Positions 1 to 8,877 of a DNA stretch of 64,000 nucleotides are shown piece by piece (positions within the stretch are counted from its first letter, which is position 1; every line of letters begins with the position of its first letter). Source of the stretch: Pelagibacteraceae bacterium AG-359-O02 (GTDB lineage Bacteria > Pseudomonadota > Alphaproteobacteria > Pelagibacterales > Pelagibacteraceae). The translations under genes were made by a program, and so were the position numbers. Where the stretch lies: NCBI GenBank assembly GCA_003280485.1, contig QCEU01000001.1:1-64000 (forward strand), given 5' to 3'. Under the pieces are notes generated by a model, which was given only the letters and a program-made list of their open reading frames with translations, had not been told where the DNA came from and did not search any database.

Positions 1-648
1 CTAACAGAGGAAAGCAAAAAAAATATTCACAAACAAAACCCTCATAAGAATTTATTAAAAGATATAAAAGTTTTTTTTAAAACTAAAAAAGAGTTAGATA
101 AATACTGTAGAAGTGAAGACATTTTACATCAAGGATATGTTGCTGAAATAGAACATTTAGAAAATCCTGAACTAAAAGAGTTTATTAGAGGCAAAAATAA
201 TTTAATATTTGTTTGTTTGGATGAGGTTACTGATCCCAGAAACATTGGTTCATTAATTAGGAGCGCAGCTTCATTTAATATTGACGGACTTATTGTGAAA
301 GAGAGACATTTTCCAAGTGAGAGTAAACTATTGTATAAATCTGCAAGTGGCTGTGTTGAATACTTAAATATCTTTCAAGTGTCGAATATTAATACTACTT
401 TAAAATATTTAAGAGATAAAAATTTTTGGGTATATGGATTTACTGCTAATAGTGATAAAAATTTTACTGATGTTAAGTGGAGTGGAAATAATGTTTTGCT
501 TTTTGGTTCAGAAGGATATGGTTTAAATAAACATACAGAGAAGTATACAGATTTTTCAGTGAAGATTAATATTAACAAAAATGTTGAAAGTTTAAATATA
601 TCTAATAGTGCAGCAATAGTTTTTCATCATATAAATCAACAAAAATAA
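1..648 (+). CDS. TrmH/RlmB-family RNA 2'-O-ribose methyltransferase (5'-truncated by window)
   Basis: Open frame continues upstream of the listed ORF to base 1 (LTEESKKNIHKQNPHKNLLKD...); SpoU motifs DPRNIGSLIRSA, LFGSEGYGL, LNISNSAAI. Confidence 0.88.
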   Translation, partial: LTEESKKNIHKQNPHKNLLKDIKVFFKTKKELDKYCRSEDILHQGYVAEIEHLENPELKEFIRGKNNLIFVCLDEVTDPRNIGSLIRSAASFNIDGLIVKERHFPSESKLLYKSASGCVEYLNIFQVSNINTTLKYLRDKNFWVYGFTANSDKNFTDVKWSGNNVLLFGSEGYGLNKHTEKYTDFSVKININKNVESLNISNSAAIVFHHINQQK

Positions 649-689
649 TTTCTTGATAATATATTAAATACTATTAAAAAACCCCTCAT

Positions 690-765
690 GCCCTTGTAGC
701 TCAGTTGGTAGAGCAATTGATTTGTAATCAATAGGTCCGCGGTTCGAATCCGTGCGGGGGCACCA
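690..765 (+). tRNA. tRNA-Thr (UGU), CCA encoded
   Basis: 7-bp acceptor GCCCTTG/CGGGGGC, GGTTCGAATCC T-arm, anticodon loop TTTGTAA, 3' ACCA. Confidence 0.95.
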
Positions 766-768
766 TAA

Positions 769-1917
769 CTACTTTAATGATTTTAATGTAATTTTTTTTT
801 TTGGATCAAAAAAAGGTTTTTCAATAATTTCACACTTAAAATTTTTATCACCAATTGAAACTTCTACTTCTAAACCAATTTTTGAATAAATAATATCTAC
901 TATACCAAGAGCAATATTCTTTTTTAAACGTGGTGAATAAACAGCTGACGTTATTTTTCCTATAACCTTATTCTCAACCATCAATGGCCAGAATGTTGTA
1001 TTTGGTCCACTTAACTTTTCACATTTAATTTCTAAACCAACTTGTAATCTTTTTACACCCTCAGTTTTAATTCTTTTAAGTGCTTTTTTTCCAATAAAAT
1101 TAATATTTCCATTTAAGTTAACTAGACGATCTAAACCAAGTTCAAATGGGTTTGTGTTAATATCAGCATCAGCATGGTAAGAAAGCATACCACCTTCTAT
1201 TCTTCTGATAGATGAAGTGTGACCTGGTTTTAGTCCAAATTCCTTTCCTGCTAACATAATTTTTTCATATAGTTCATTTCCTTTTGAACCATCTCTTAAA
1301 AATAATTCATAGCCAAATTCGCTAGACCAACCTGTTCGAGAAACTATTAATGGAATTCCGTCTAGATCTAGTTCTTTAAACCAATAATATTTTATATCTT
1401 TTATGCTTTCGCCAAATAATTTAAACATTATTTCACCAGACTTTGGTCCTTGTAATTGCAATGGAGAAACATCGGGCTCTGTTATTTTCACATTCAATCC
1501 TGAGTTAACAGCTACACCCTGAGCCCATAATAAAATATCACTATCACCTAAAGATAACCAAAAGTGATTTTCTCCCAGTCTTAAAAGAACGGGATCATTT
1601 AATACACCACCATCGGCATTTGTAATTAAAACATATTTACATTGACCAACAGATAATTTTGATAAATCTCTAGGTGTTAATAATTGAATAAATTTAAAAG
1701 CATCTGGTCCAGTAATTTCAACTTGTCTTTCAACAGCAACGTCACATAAAATTGCTGTTTCAATTAAGTTCCAAAAGTTCTGCTCTGGATCACCGAAATC
1801 ACGAGGTATATACATATGATTATATACAGAAAAACCTTTTGCTCCCCATTTAACTGTGGAATCGAAATATGGAGATTTTCTAATTTGAGTTCCAAACCCA
1901 AAGTTTTTGTTACTCAT
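769..1917 (-). CDS. GcvT-family aminomethyltransferase, DmdA-like paralogue
   Basis: CDVAVERQVEITGPDAFKFIQLLTPRDLSK, LQLQGPKSGEIM, RTGWSSEFGYELF; similar throughout to DMSP demethylase/GcvT fold. Confidence 0.75.
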   Translation of the reverse strand: MSNKNFGFGTQIRKSPYFDSTVKWGAKGFSVYNHMYIPRDFGDPEQNFWNLIETAILCDVAVERQVEITGPDAFKFIQLLTPRDLSKLSVGQCKYVLITNADGGVLNDPVLLRLGENHFWLSLGDSDILLWAQGVAVNSGLNVKITEPDVSPLQLQGPKSGEIMFKLFGESIKDIKYYWFKELDLDGIPLIVSRTGWSSEFGYELFLRDGSKGNELYEKIMLAGKEFGLKPGHTSSIRRIEGGMLSYHADADINTNPFELGLDRLVNLNGNINFIGKKALKRIKTEGVKRLQVGLEIKCEKLSGPNTTFWPLMVENKVIGKITSAVYSPRLKKNIALGIVDIIYSKIGLEVEVSIGDKNFKCEIIEKPFFDPKKKITLKSLK

Positions 1918-2687
1918 TAATTTGTTTCTTTTCTGATTTGTTCTATTTTAATTTTTTTTTGAAGACTTCTGTTTGAATCATATAAAAGATTAAATTTAAC
2001 TTTTTTATTAATCTTAATAGATATTGTCTTTGCATTTCTAACCTCGTAATTGTCAGCAACTGCACTTATTGGTCTTTTACTAATATTTAGATTTTTAATT
2101 GTAATTTTTGATTTATCACTCACAATTCTTCCCTTCCATCTTCTAGGTCTAAAAGCACTTATGGGCCTAATTGATAATTTATTAGAGTCTAAATTTAATA
2201 TTGGTCCATATACTGACATATTGTATGCAGTACTACCTGCAGGTGTTGAAACTAATATTCCATCAGAAACTAATTTTTTTATAATTTTCTGAGATCCATT
2301 AGAAATTTCTAAAGATGCAGTTTGCCTACTTTGTCTTAGTATTGATACTTCATTTATTGCAATAGACTTCTTAGTTTTATTAAATTTGTTTTTAACAATC
2401 ATTTCTAAAGGTGAAATTGTAACTAGCTTTGCTTTAGACAAGTTTTTAAAAGTATTTTTAGTTGAAAACTTATTCATTAAAAAACCATAACTACCAGCAT
2501 TAATTCCATAAAATGGTATTTTATACTTATTATATTTTTTAAGTGCTGAAAGCATAAAACCGTCACCTCCAATAACAATTATTAGATTACATTTACCTAA
2601 TGATATATTTTTAATTTTATGGTCTAGAAAATTTTTAATTTTTTTTGAAGTTTTTGTATTATCAAAAAGAATATGTGGCTTTAACAT
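1917..2687 (-). CDS. nadK: NAD kinase
   Basis: GGDGFMLSAL, GINAGSYGFL, STPAGSTAYNMS motifs. Confidence 0.9.
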   Translation of the reverse strand: MLKPHILFDNTKTSKKIKNFLDHKIKNISLGKCNLIIVIGGDGFMLSALKKYNKYKIPFYGINAGSYGFLMNKFSTKNTFKNLSKAKLVTISPLEMIVKNKFNKTKKSIAINEVSILRQSRQTASLEISNGSQKIIKKLVSDGILVSTPAGSTAYNMSVYGPILNLDSNKLSIRPISAFRPRRWKGRIVSDKSKITIKNLNISKRPISAVADNYEVRNAKTISIKINKKVKFNLLYDSNRSLQKKIKIEQIRKETN

Positions 2688-2690
2688 TTA

Positions 2691-2776
2691 TGGTGCCCTC
2701 GGCCAGACTCGAACTGGCACTCCATAAATGGCAAGGATTTTAAGTCCTTTGTGTCTACCAATTTCACCACGAGGGC
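2691..2776 (-). tRNA. tRNA-Leu (UAA), CCA encoded
   Basis: Acceptor GCCCTCG/CGAGGGC, long variable arm, anticodon loop CTTAAAA, T-arm AGTTCGAGTCT, ACCA 3' end. Confidence 0.94.
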
Positions 2777-2894
2777 TCCTAGAGTTTGCATTGTTATATC
2801 TGTCTTTTGTTTTAACACAACTTCTTTTACTTGTTCAAGTTTTCTCGGTGTCTAACTGGTGACTAACTTTATTAAAAAATTATAGTAATTTAAT

Positions 2895-3689
2895 CTAATA
2901 TTTTACTACTTTACCCCATAGGGATTGAGATGGTCCATACCCTATTCGAGCATCTTCCATTTTGAGAACTCTACTATGATCAACCATCATATTTATACCT
3001 GGACCATAGATCTCTATGTATTTTGATAATACATCCTGATCATCAGCCTCAACCATAAACTGATTCAATTCTAGTGGACTAATGATTTTATCGATTACAT
3101 TCCATCTATAATCTTTCTTATCAAGGTTTTCTGTCAAACCCTCTGATTCTAGCAATATTTTCCAAGAACCTGCCTCAATAAATCTTTTAGATTGCATTTT
3201 AATTCTTTCCACAAAAATTTCTTCCTCGATAACCTTGGAATGTGCAAACGCAACTCCAACCTCATTAATAACTTTTATCCCTTTGCCTGTTGCATTTTCG
3301 ATAAGTCTACACATCTCATCATCATCTAAAGAACGAGCTATTCTTGAAATTTCAATTATATCAATACCAAGATTAACAACAGTATCTAGATAATCGTCTA
3401 CCACTTGTTTACCACCGGACATTGCAACGTCCATAATTGGATTTCCTAATGCTACTTGAACACTATGCTTTTTGCAGGTTTCGATAAATCTCAAAAGAGA
3501 TTTTTTGCTCATCATTGCACCTTGTTTTCCAGAAATCTTAAATATATCAACAAGGTTTGCATATGCCTCTAGGTAATCATCAATACAATTTCCCACCATA
3601 ACAGGTGCTCTTACATAATTTATACCCGTCTCACGAGGTTTTTCCTTTCTTTTTATGAAAGGTAAATTAGGAAATGTTACATCAGTCAT
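2895..3689 (-). CDS. ComA / phosphosulfolactate synthase family TIM-barrel protein
   Basis: KPRETGINYVRAP, DIIEISRIARSL, KVINEVG, WKILLESEG, PGINMMVDHSRVLKMEDARIGYGPSQSLWGK follow the ComA motif order. Confidence 0.65.
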   Translation of the reverse strand: MTDVTFPNLPFIKRKEKPRETGINYVRAPVMVGNCIDDYLEAYANLVDIFKISGKQGAMMSKKSLLRFIETCKKHSVQVALGNPIMDVAMSGGKQVVDDYLDTVVNLGIDIIEISRIARSLDDDEMCRLIENATGKGIKVINEVGVAFAHSKVIEEEIFVERIKMQSKRFIEAGSWKILLESEGLTENLDKKDYRWNVIDKIISPLELNQFMVEADDQDVLSKYIEIYGPGINMMVDHSRVLKMEDARIGYGPSQSLWGKVVKY

Positions 3690-3705
3690 TATAAATTCTA
3701 TTTAT

Positions 3706-5691
3706 TTAATTCATTTGACCGCCGAGCCACCAAGGCAAATCAATTAATAATCCTATCAAACCATTTGGAAACTGTAAAGTTAGCAGGGATGACAACGACC
3801 AGAGTATTACCATCAATACAGCAGAAATACAAATTGATGAGACATAAGCTTTTCTATTATGAAATAATATAAATATATTAATAAAAAGTGCTGCAGCAAT
3901 TGGAAAACCAAATATAAAATTCATTAATAGGAAACCAATAAAACTAAAATAATAAAAAAGTTGATTATTAAAGTTACCACTTATTTCAAAAATATTTGAT
4001 CGAGCAAATCTCATAAATGTATTATTTAAAAATGATAAATTTTTTAAGTCAGCAATTTTTATAATAAGTATAAAAACTAAGAGTGATAAAGCTATTACAC
4101 TTAGACTTATTGGAAACAAGTTAGCACGATAATCTAAACTACTAGTAAACCAAATCATAGATAGAGGTAGACAGAGTAATATGACTATATAATAAATTTG
4201 AGTAAGCTTACCTTTAATAAGATCAGATCTATAATTGCTATCAAACTTTTGTTTTGTCAAAAGAACGATAGTAGCAAGACACAAAATTATAAGAATTATT
4301 GAAACTGGACGGGATAAAAAACTTAAACCATATACTGCTTGAGTTTGATAGCTTAAGAGTTCAACTTTGCTTGATAAAAAGAATCCTATCAAAAGTGCAG
4401 GTCTTGACCAACCAAAGTTTTTAAAAGTAATACCAATTATACCAAATGACAATAATCCAATAAAATCATACCAGTCTCTATTAATATTAAATGTTGCAAA
4501 AAATATTAAACAAACCATGACAGGTGCAAGTATGTAATATGGAACTAGAGTGAATTTTGAAATTTGGGATGAAAAGCCCATACAAATCCCAGCACCTAAA
4601 ATATTTGCAATAGCTAATGACCAAATCATTAGATAGGTAAGATCAAGGTTTGTTGTTACCATATCTAAACCAGGTTCAATTCCTATTAGAACAAAACCTC
4701 CAAGTAATAAAACTTTATTACCAGATCCAGGTATTCCAAATATTAATGTTGGAATTAATGCTCCACCCTCTTTAGCATTATTAGCAGACTCAGGTGCTAT
4801 AACCCCTCGAATATCACCTTTACCAAATTGAGAAGTATCTTTTGTCGTTTGTTTTAAGTGACTATATGCAATCCAGTCAACGACTGTTCCTCCTAAACCG
4901 GGTAAAGCTCCAACTAGACAACCAAGAGTAGAACATCTTAAAACTAAAAACCAATTTTTTACTACATCTTTTAAGCCTGTGAACCACCCTTTTTTGGTAT
5001 TAAGTGATTTTGCAATTGAGCCTTTTGAATCAAGTAGGCCAACTATTTCTGGAATTGCAAACAATCCTAGTCCAACAACAACGAGAGGAACACCTTCTAA
5101 AAGATATAATGTATTAAATGTGTATCTTGGATCTCCTGTAATTGGGGCTGTTCCAATTGATCCAATAATTAATCCTAAAAAACATGATGCAATACCTTTA
5201 AATAAATTGTCACCTGTAAGAGCTCCCACCATTAATAAAGCAAGAACTACTAAAAGGAACTGTTCTCCAAATCCAAAAGCCATTATTATTGGGATGGCGT
5301 AATAAATAGATATAGATAATATAAAAGCTCCAAAGATACCTCCAAGCAATGAAGCACTAAAGGCAGCACTTAACGCTCTTGCAGCCATGCCTTTTTTGGA
5401 AAGTGGAAAACCATCCATTACTGTTGCTTGAGATCCTGCGGTACCAGGTACCCCCATAAGTACGGCAGGAAAAGTATCAGAAGTTGTTGTAGGAGCTAGA
5501 ACTCCAATCATCATTGCAAGAGCATGTGATGGTTCCATTGTAAAAACAAAAGGTAAAACAAGAGCTAAACCTGATGTTCCACCCATACCTGGTAGAATAC
5601 CAACAATTAAACCAAGTAAAGTACCTGCAAATAGAAATGCTAAATGAGTAGGCTCAAAAAGTTGAAAAAGTGCAGCTAATAATTGTTCCAT
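3706..5691 (-). CDS. Tripartite tricarboxylate transporter large subunit TctA with C-terminal TctB-like extension
   Basis: GLIVGILPGMGGTSGLALVLPFVF, PALLIGFFLSSKVE; about 160 aa hydrophobic C-terminal extension beyond the usual TctA length. Confidence 0.88.
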   Translation of the reverse strand: MEQLLAALFQLFEPTHLAFLFAGTLLGLIVGILPGMGGTSGLALVLPFVFTMEPSHALAMMIGVLAPTTTSDTFPAVLMGVPGTAGSQATVMDGFPLSKKGMAARALSAAFSASLLGGIFGAFILSISIYYAIPIIMAFGFGEQFLLVVLALLMVGALTGDNLFKGIASCFLGLIIGSIGTAPITGDPRYTFNTLYLLEGVPLVVVGLGLFAIPEIVGLLDSKGSIAKSLNTKKGWFTGLKDVVKNWFLVLRCSTLGCLVGALPGLGGTVVDWIAYSHLKQTTKDTSQFGKGDIRGVIAPESANNAKEGGALIPTLIFGIPGSGNKVLLLGGFVLIGIEPGLDMVTTNLDLTYLMIWSLAIANILGAGICMGFSSQISKFTLVPYYILAPVMVCLIFFATFNINRDWYDFIGLLSFGIIGITFKNFGWSRPALLIGFFLSSKVELLSYQTQAVYGLSFLSRPVSIILIILCLATIVLLTKQKFDSNYRSDLIKGKLTQIYYIVILLCLPLSMIWFTSSLDYRANLFPISLSVIALSLLVFILIIKIADLKNLSFLNNTFMRFARSNIFEISGNFNNQLFYYFSFIGFLLMNFIFGFPIAAALFINIFILFHNRKAYVSSICISAVLMVILWSLSSLLTLQFPNGLIGLLIDLPWWLGGQMN

Positions 5692-5728
5692 AAAAAAAGC
5701 TGCTAGCTATTAGCTAGCAGCACTTTTT
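5692..5728 (-). terminator. Hairpin GCTGCTAGCT-ATT-AGCTAGCAGC with flanking A/T tracts between tctC and tctA
   Basis: Perfect 10-bp stem at 5699-5721; on the minus strand followed by TTTTTTT then directly ATG of tctA. Confidence 0.8.
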
Positions 5729-5737
5729 TTATTTGTT

Positions 5738-6811
5738 CTATTGAACTCTATATGTGAATTTATGTTTCTTTAAAGCTGCATTTAGTTGCTTTTTAGTAGT
5801 ATCTGAAAATACTGCAGCCTTTTTGATAATTTCACCTGCTTCTTCTCCTATGATTAATGGAAATGGTCCAAGAGCTTTTACAGCCTTAGCCTTAAACTCT
5901 GGGTCATTTGTCATTTTAATAGCTGCATCTCTATATGCTTTTACTATTTCATCGGATGCATCTGCTGGAAGCATCATTGCTTTAGATGCTTGAGACCATG
6001 CAGCACCTATTGCATAGTATGCTTCTAAATCATCACCCTCAAGTTTTTTACCATTTACCTTCTCATACATTTCAGGAAATGTAGGTGCATTTGGTGCCAA
6101 AGGATTTCTAGAAACTGAACCGTCAGCTCCAATAATTCCTAATGTCATTAAATCTACAACTTTTCCTTTTTCTATTTCAGGCTTAACTTTTTTTACATAA
6201 TTCGCTGCACCATGTGAACTTAGATGAATTTCACCTCTTAAGAATGCTTGATAACCTCCTGAAGATGAAAGACCAGGTATAGGTTTAGCTCCTTTGATAC
6301 CAAGTTTCTCATAAATCCATATATGAAATAAATCTGCAGATGCAGGAGTTTTCAATGCATAAAGAACTAACTTTCTTTCTTTAATTTTAGATAGATCGTG
6401 AGGTTCAGCTAAATCTGAACGTGTGAACCAATGAGTATTTTGTGGTAACAAAACTACTGGTCGATATTCACTAAGATTATATTTAACAAGTGGATTTCCA
6501 GTAGCAACATTGACTATTACTGAAGTTGAGCATCCAAAAATAAAAGTTCCATCTGCTTTAGCATTTTTTTCAAAGTAATTTGAACCTTTAATAGCTCCAC
6601 CTCCTGGTATGTGCATGATTTGGACATCAGGATTTCCAGGTAAATATTTTTTTAAGAAAGGTTGAATAAATCTTGCAAATCTACTCGTACCACCACCTTC
6701 TTTAAATGGCACAACCCATGTAACTGTTTTGCCAGCGAAATTCACATCTGCATTTCCAATGGATACAAACGAGAATAACGACATTAATATTAATATTAGA
6801 ATTTTACGCAT
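5738..6811 (-). CDS. Tripartite tricarboxylate transporter periplasmic binding protein (TctC-like)
   Basis: Signal peptide MRKILILILMSLFSFVSIGNA; WVVPFKEGGGTSRFARFIQPFLKKYLPGNPDVQIMHIPGGGAIKGSNY; SD-like GGGGGG upstream. Confidence 0.88.
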   Translation of the reverse strand: MRKILILILMSLFSFVSIGNADVNFAGKTVTWVVPFKEGGGTSRFARFIQPFLKKYLPGNPDVQIMHIPGGGAIKGSNYFEKNAKADGTFIFGCSTSVIVNVATGNPLVKYNLSEYRPVVLLPQNTHWFTRSDLAEPHDLSKIKERKLVLYALKTPASADLFHIWIYEKLGIKGAKPIPGLSSSGGYQAFLRGEIHLSSHGAANYVKKVKPEIEKGKVVDLMTLGIIGADGSVSRNPLAPNAPTFPEMYEKVNGKKLEGDDLEAYYAIGAAWSQASKAMMLPADASDEIVKAYRDAAIKMTNDPEFKAKAVKALGPFPLIIGEEAGEIIKKAAVFSDTTKKQLNAALKKHKFTYRVQ

Positions 6812-6962
6812 AATTTCCCCCCTTGAGAATATTGATACACATAGTATAACGTGTTCATTATGGGTCTTTCAACTAATTATATTTTTTTACATCCTCAAGA
6901 ACTGTAAAAATGTCTAATTTAGTTAGAAATTTATCTATTTGACTAATATAAAAGCAAAAAAC

Positions 6963-7826
6963 ATGCCTAAAACAAAAAATTCGATATCAAAAGTATTTGA
7001 TTTAAATGCTATAGAATCCAAGCCCAGAACTAAATCACAACTATGGTTGAAAGATGTGGGTTTTGATGAAGGTCCTTGGTACCACGAAAGAATGGGACTT
7101 CGTGAATTAGAAGACTTTCTAGAGGTTGCAGGTAACAGGATTGACCATGTTAAAATTGCAACAATGCAAGTTCTGGGACATCCAAAGGAATGGTTAGAAC
7201 GTAAAAATGATCTTTACAAAAAACACTCGATAGAGCCTTACTTGGATCATGGTTATTTTATAAAAGCATTTAAAAAGGGAAAAGTAAATGAAGCAATTGA
7301 TGTTGCGGCAGATTTAGGATTTTCTGCAATGGAATTCATGAATACATTTGGAGACATCCCTGAAAATCAAATTAAAGCTTGGTGCAATCATGCGATTAAA
7401 AATGGAATGAATATAATTTATGAACATCATCCAGAAAGTGGATGGGATAAAACAAAAAAAAATACTCCTGCAACATTAAAACAAATTGTTGAAAGCGCAG
7501 AACCTTTTTTTGAATATGGAGCATTTTCAATGCTTATTGATCATGAAGAAATTGAACTTCATGATAGTAAGTCAGATGTACTAACTGGAGTGCTCGAACA
7601 CTTTGGTAAAAATAGGGTTGCATTTGAAGTTACATCACCAAAGGAAGCTGAAGTGAGATGGTATTCAGATATACTTAATTATTTTGAACTTTTTGGTACA
7701 GATTGTAATTTAACTAATATTATGCCTAGCCAAGTAATGCTGATTGATCCATTAAGGTCTGGAGAGCGACCTGCTGAAATCTTATTTGATAAGTATCCAG
7801 AATTAGTCTCAGTTAAAGATAAATAA
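6963..7826 (+). CDS. ComA-like (phosphosulfolactate synthase-related) TIM-barrel protein, second divergent copy
   Basis: ATG at 6963 preferred over upstream start. RELEDFLEVAGNRIDHVKIATMQV, FSAMEFMNTFGDIP, SMLIDHEE, NLTNIMPSQVMLIDPLRSG. Confidence 0.6.
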   Translation: MPKTKNSISKVFDLNAIESKPRTKSQLWLKDVGFDEGPWYHERMGLRELEDFLEVAGNRIDHVKIATMQVLGHPKEWLERKNDLYKKHSIEPYLDHGYFIKAFKKGKVNEAIDVAADLGFSAMEFMNTFGDIPENQIKAWCNHAIKNGMNIIYEHHPESGWDKTKKNTPATLKQIVESAEPFFEYGAFSMLIDHEEIELHDSKSDVLTGVLEHFGKNRVAFEVTSPKEAEVRWYSDILNYFELFGTDCNLTNIMPSQVMLIDPLRSGERPAEILFDKYPELVSVKDK

Positions 7827-7851
7827 AAATAATTAATTCTTAAAATTTTAT

Positions 7852-8859
7852 TTAACTCTTTGAATTATACTGAGGATGTTTTGATTGAGGTCTATTTTTA
7901 TGATTTACAACAATTGATCCATCAACAACTTTAATATCATAACCCCAATTATCCCATCCTTTTAATGACAATGGTTCGCCAAGTTTGTCCTCAAGTGTTC
8001 GTGGGTAAACATAACACCCTTCACTATCTCCATATTGAGCTCTCGCTTCTTCCATTTTTTTTTTAACTTCCATGTGTAAGTCTAATGGAACATTTAAATG
8101 TTGCCCAAGCAAGTAACTTAAATTCATATCTTTGCATGCTAAATCCATTGTAAACCCTGCTTCATATTTTTGATTAAAAATGTGAGGCACAACTGTTTCC
8201 CACGCAAAAGAATTTCCAGCTGAGACACGTATTGCATCAAAAAAATTCTCTAAATCTAATCCTGCTCTTTTAGCAATCATCATGCATTCAGATGCAGCAA
8301 CCATATTAGTAAATGCAAGCATATTTGAGACAACTTTTGCAATTGCCCCTGCTCCTATATTTCCGCATAATACAACAACTTCACCAATTGCATCTTGTAA
8401 AACTTCCTTCCAATTATTAAAAATTTCCTTATCTCCGCCAGCTAAGCAAACCATATTATTATTTTGTAAAGCATGAACGCCTCCAGTTAGAGTAGCTTCC
8501 AACATTGAAACACCATAGGTTTTTGCTTTTTCTGCTAACTTTTGGGTCTGTTTAAAATCAGTTGTAGATGTATCTATCCATATCAACCCAGAGATCGCAT
8601 TTTGTAATAGCCCATCTTCACCATCAACAGCTTGCAAAACATGTTCTGGTTTAGGTAAACAAGTTAAAACTGCCTTACATTTCTGTGCAAGGTCTTTGAT
8701 GGATTTAGCTTTGCTAATATCTTTTGGAACATCATTGAGTTTATTCTTATCAATATCAAAGGCTACAAGTTTATACTTCTTTGATTTGTATAAATTATTT
8801 AAAATTGGTGTACCAGCATTTCCTAAGCCAATCACCCCTATTTTTATGATATCGCTCAT
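7852..8859 (-). CDS. 3-hydroxyisobutyrate dehydrogenase-family NAD(P)-dependent oxidoreductase
   Basis: IGVIGLGNAGTPI Rossmann start, WIDTSTTDFKQ, EATLTGGVHAL, GAGAIAKVVSNML. Confidence 0.87.
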   Translation of the reverse strand: MSDIIKIGVIGLGNAGTPILNNLYKSKKYKLVAFDIDKNKLNDVPKDISKAKSIKDLAQKCKAVLTCLPKPEHVLQAVDGEDGLLQNAISGLIWIDTSTTDFKQTQKLAEKAKTYGVSMLEATLTGGVHALQNNNMVCLAGGDKEIFNNWKEVLQDAIGEVVVLCGNIGAGAIAKVVSNMLAFTNMVAASECMMIAKRAGLDLENFFDAIRVSAGNSFAWETVVPHIFNQKYEAGFTMDLACKDMNLSYLLGQHLNVPLDLHMEVKKKMEEARAQYGDSEGCYVYPRTLEDKLGEPLSLKGWDNWGYDIKVVDGSIVVNHKNRPQSKHPQYNSKS

Positions 8860-8877
8860 GATCTCTCCTTTCGTAAT

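Noticed and set aside
375-578. Antisense ORF of 67 aa opposite the TrmH-family gene
   Set aside because: Fully inside a well-supported gene on the other strand; composition looks like a shadow ORF. The same applies to 2050-2292, 4979-5302, 5754-5993, 8282-8476, 8696-8881, 12068-12280, 12610-12801, 15212-15412, 25559-25819, 31549-31755, 32669-32860, 33195-33422, 33638-33829, 37754-38008, 39393-39653, 44541-44968, 47644-48039, 49077-49277, 51582-51803, 54026-54250, 58515-58721 and 59386-59649
690-765. tRNA-Thr as a possible integration site for the accessory island
   Set aside because: The island begins over 11 kb away, and no integrase or direct repeat of the tRNA 3' end was seen
2829-2840. 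ACTTG-TT-CAAGT inverted repeat upstream of tRNA-Leu
   Set aside because: 5-bp arms are too short to support an operator claim
6729-6917. 62-aa plus-strand ORF between tctC and the ComA-like gene
   Set aside because: Overlaps the tctC signal peptide region antisense and occupies the divergent promoter region; no support
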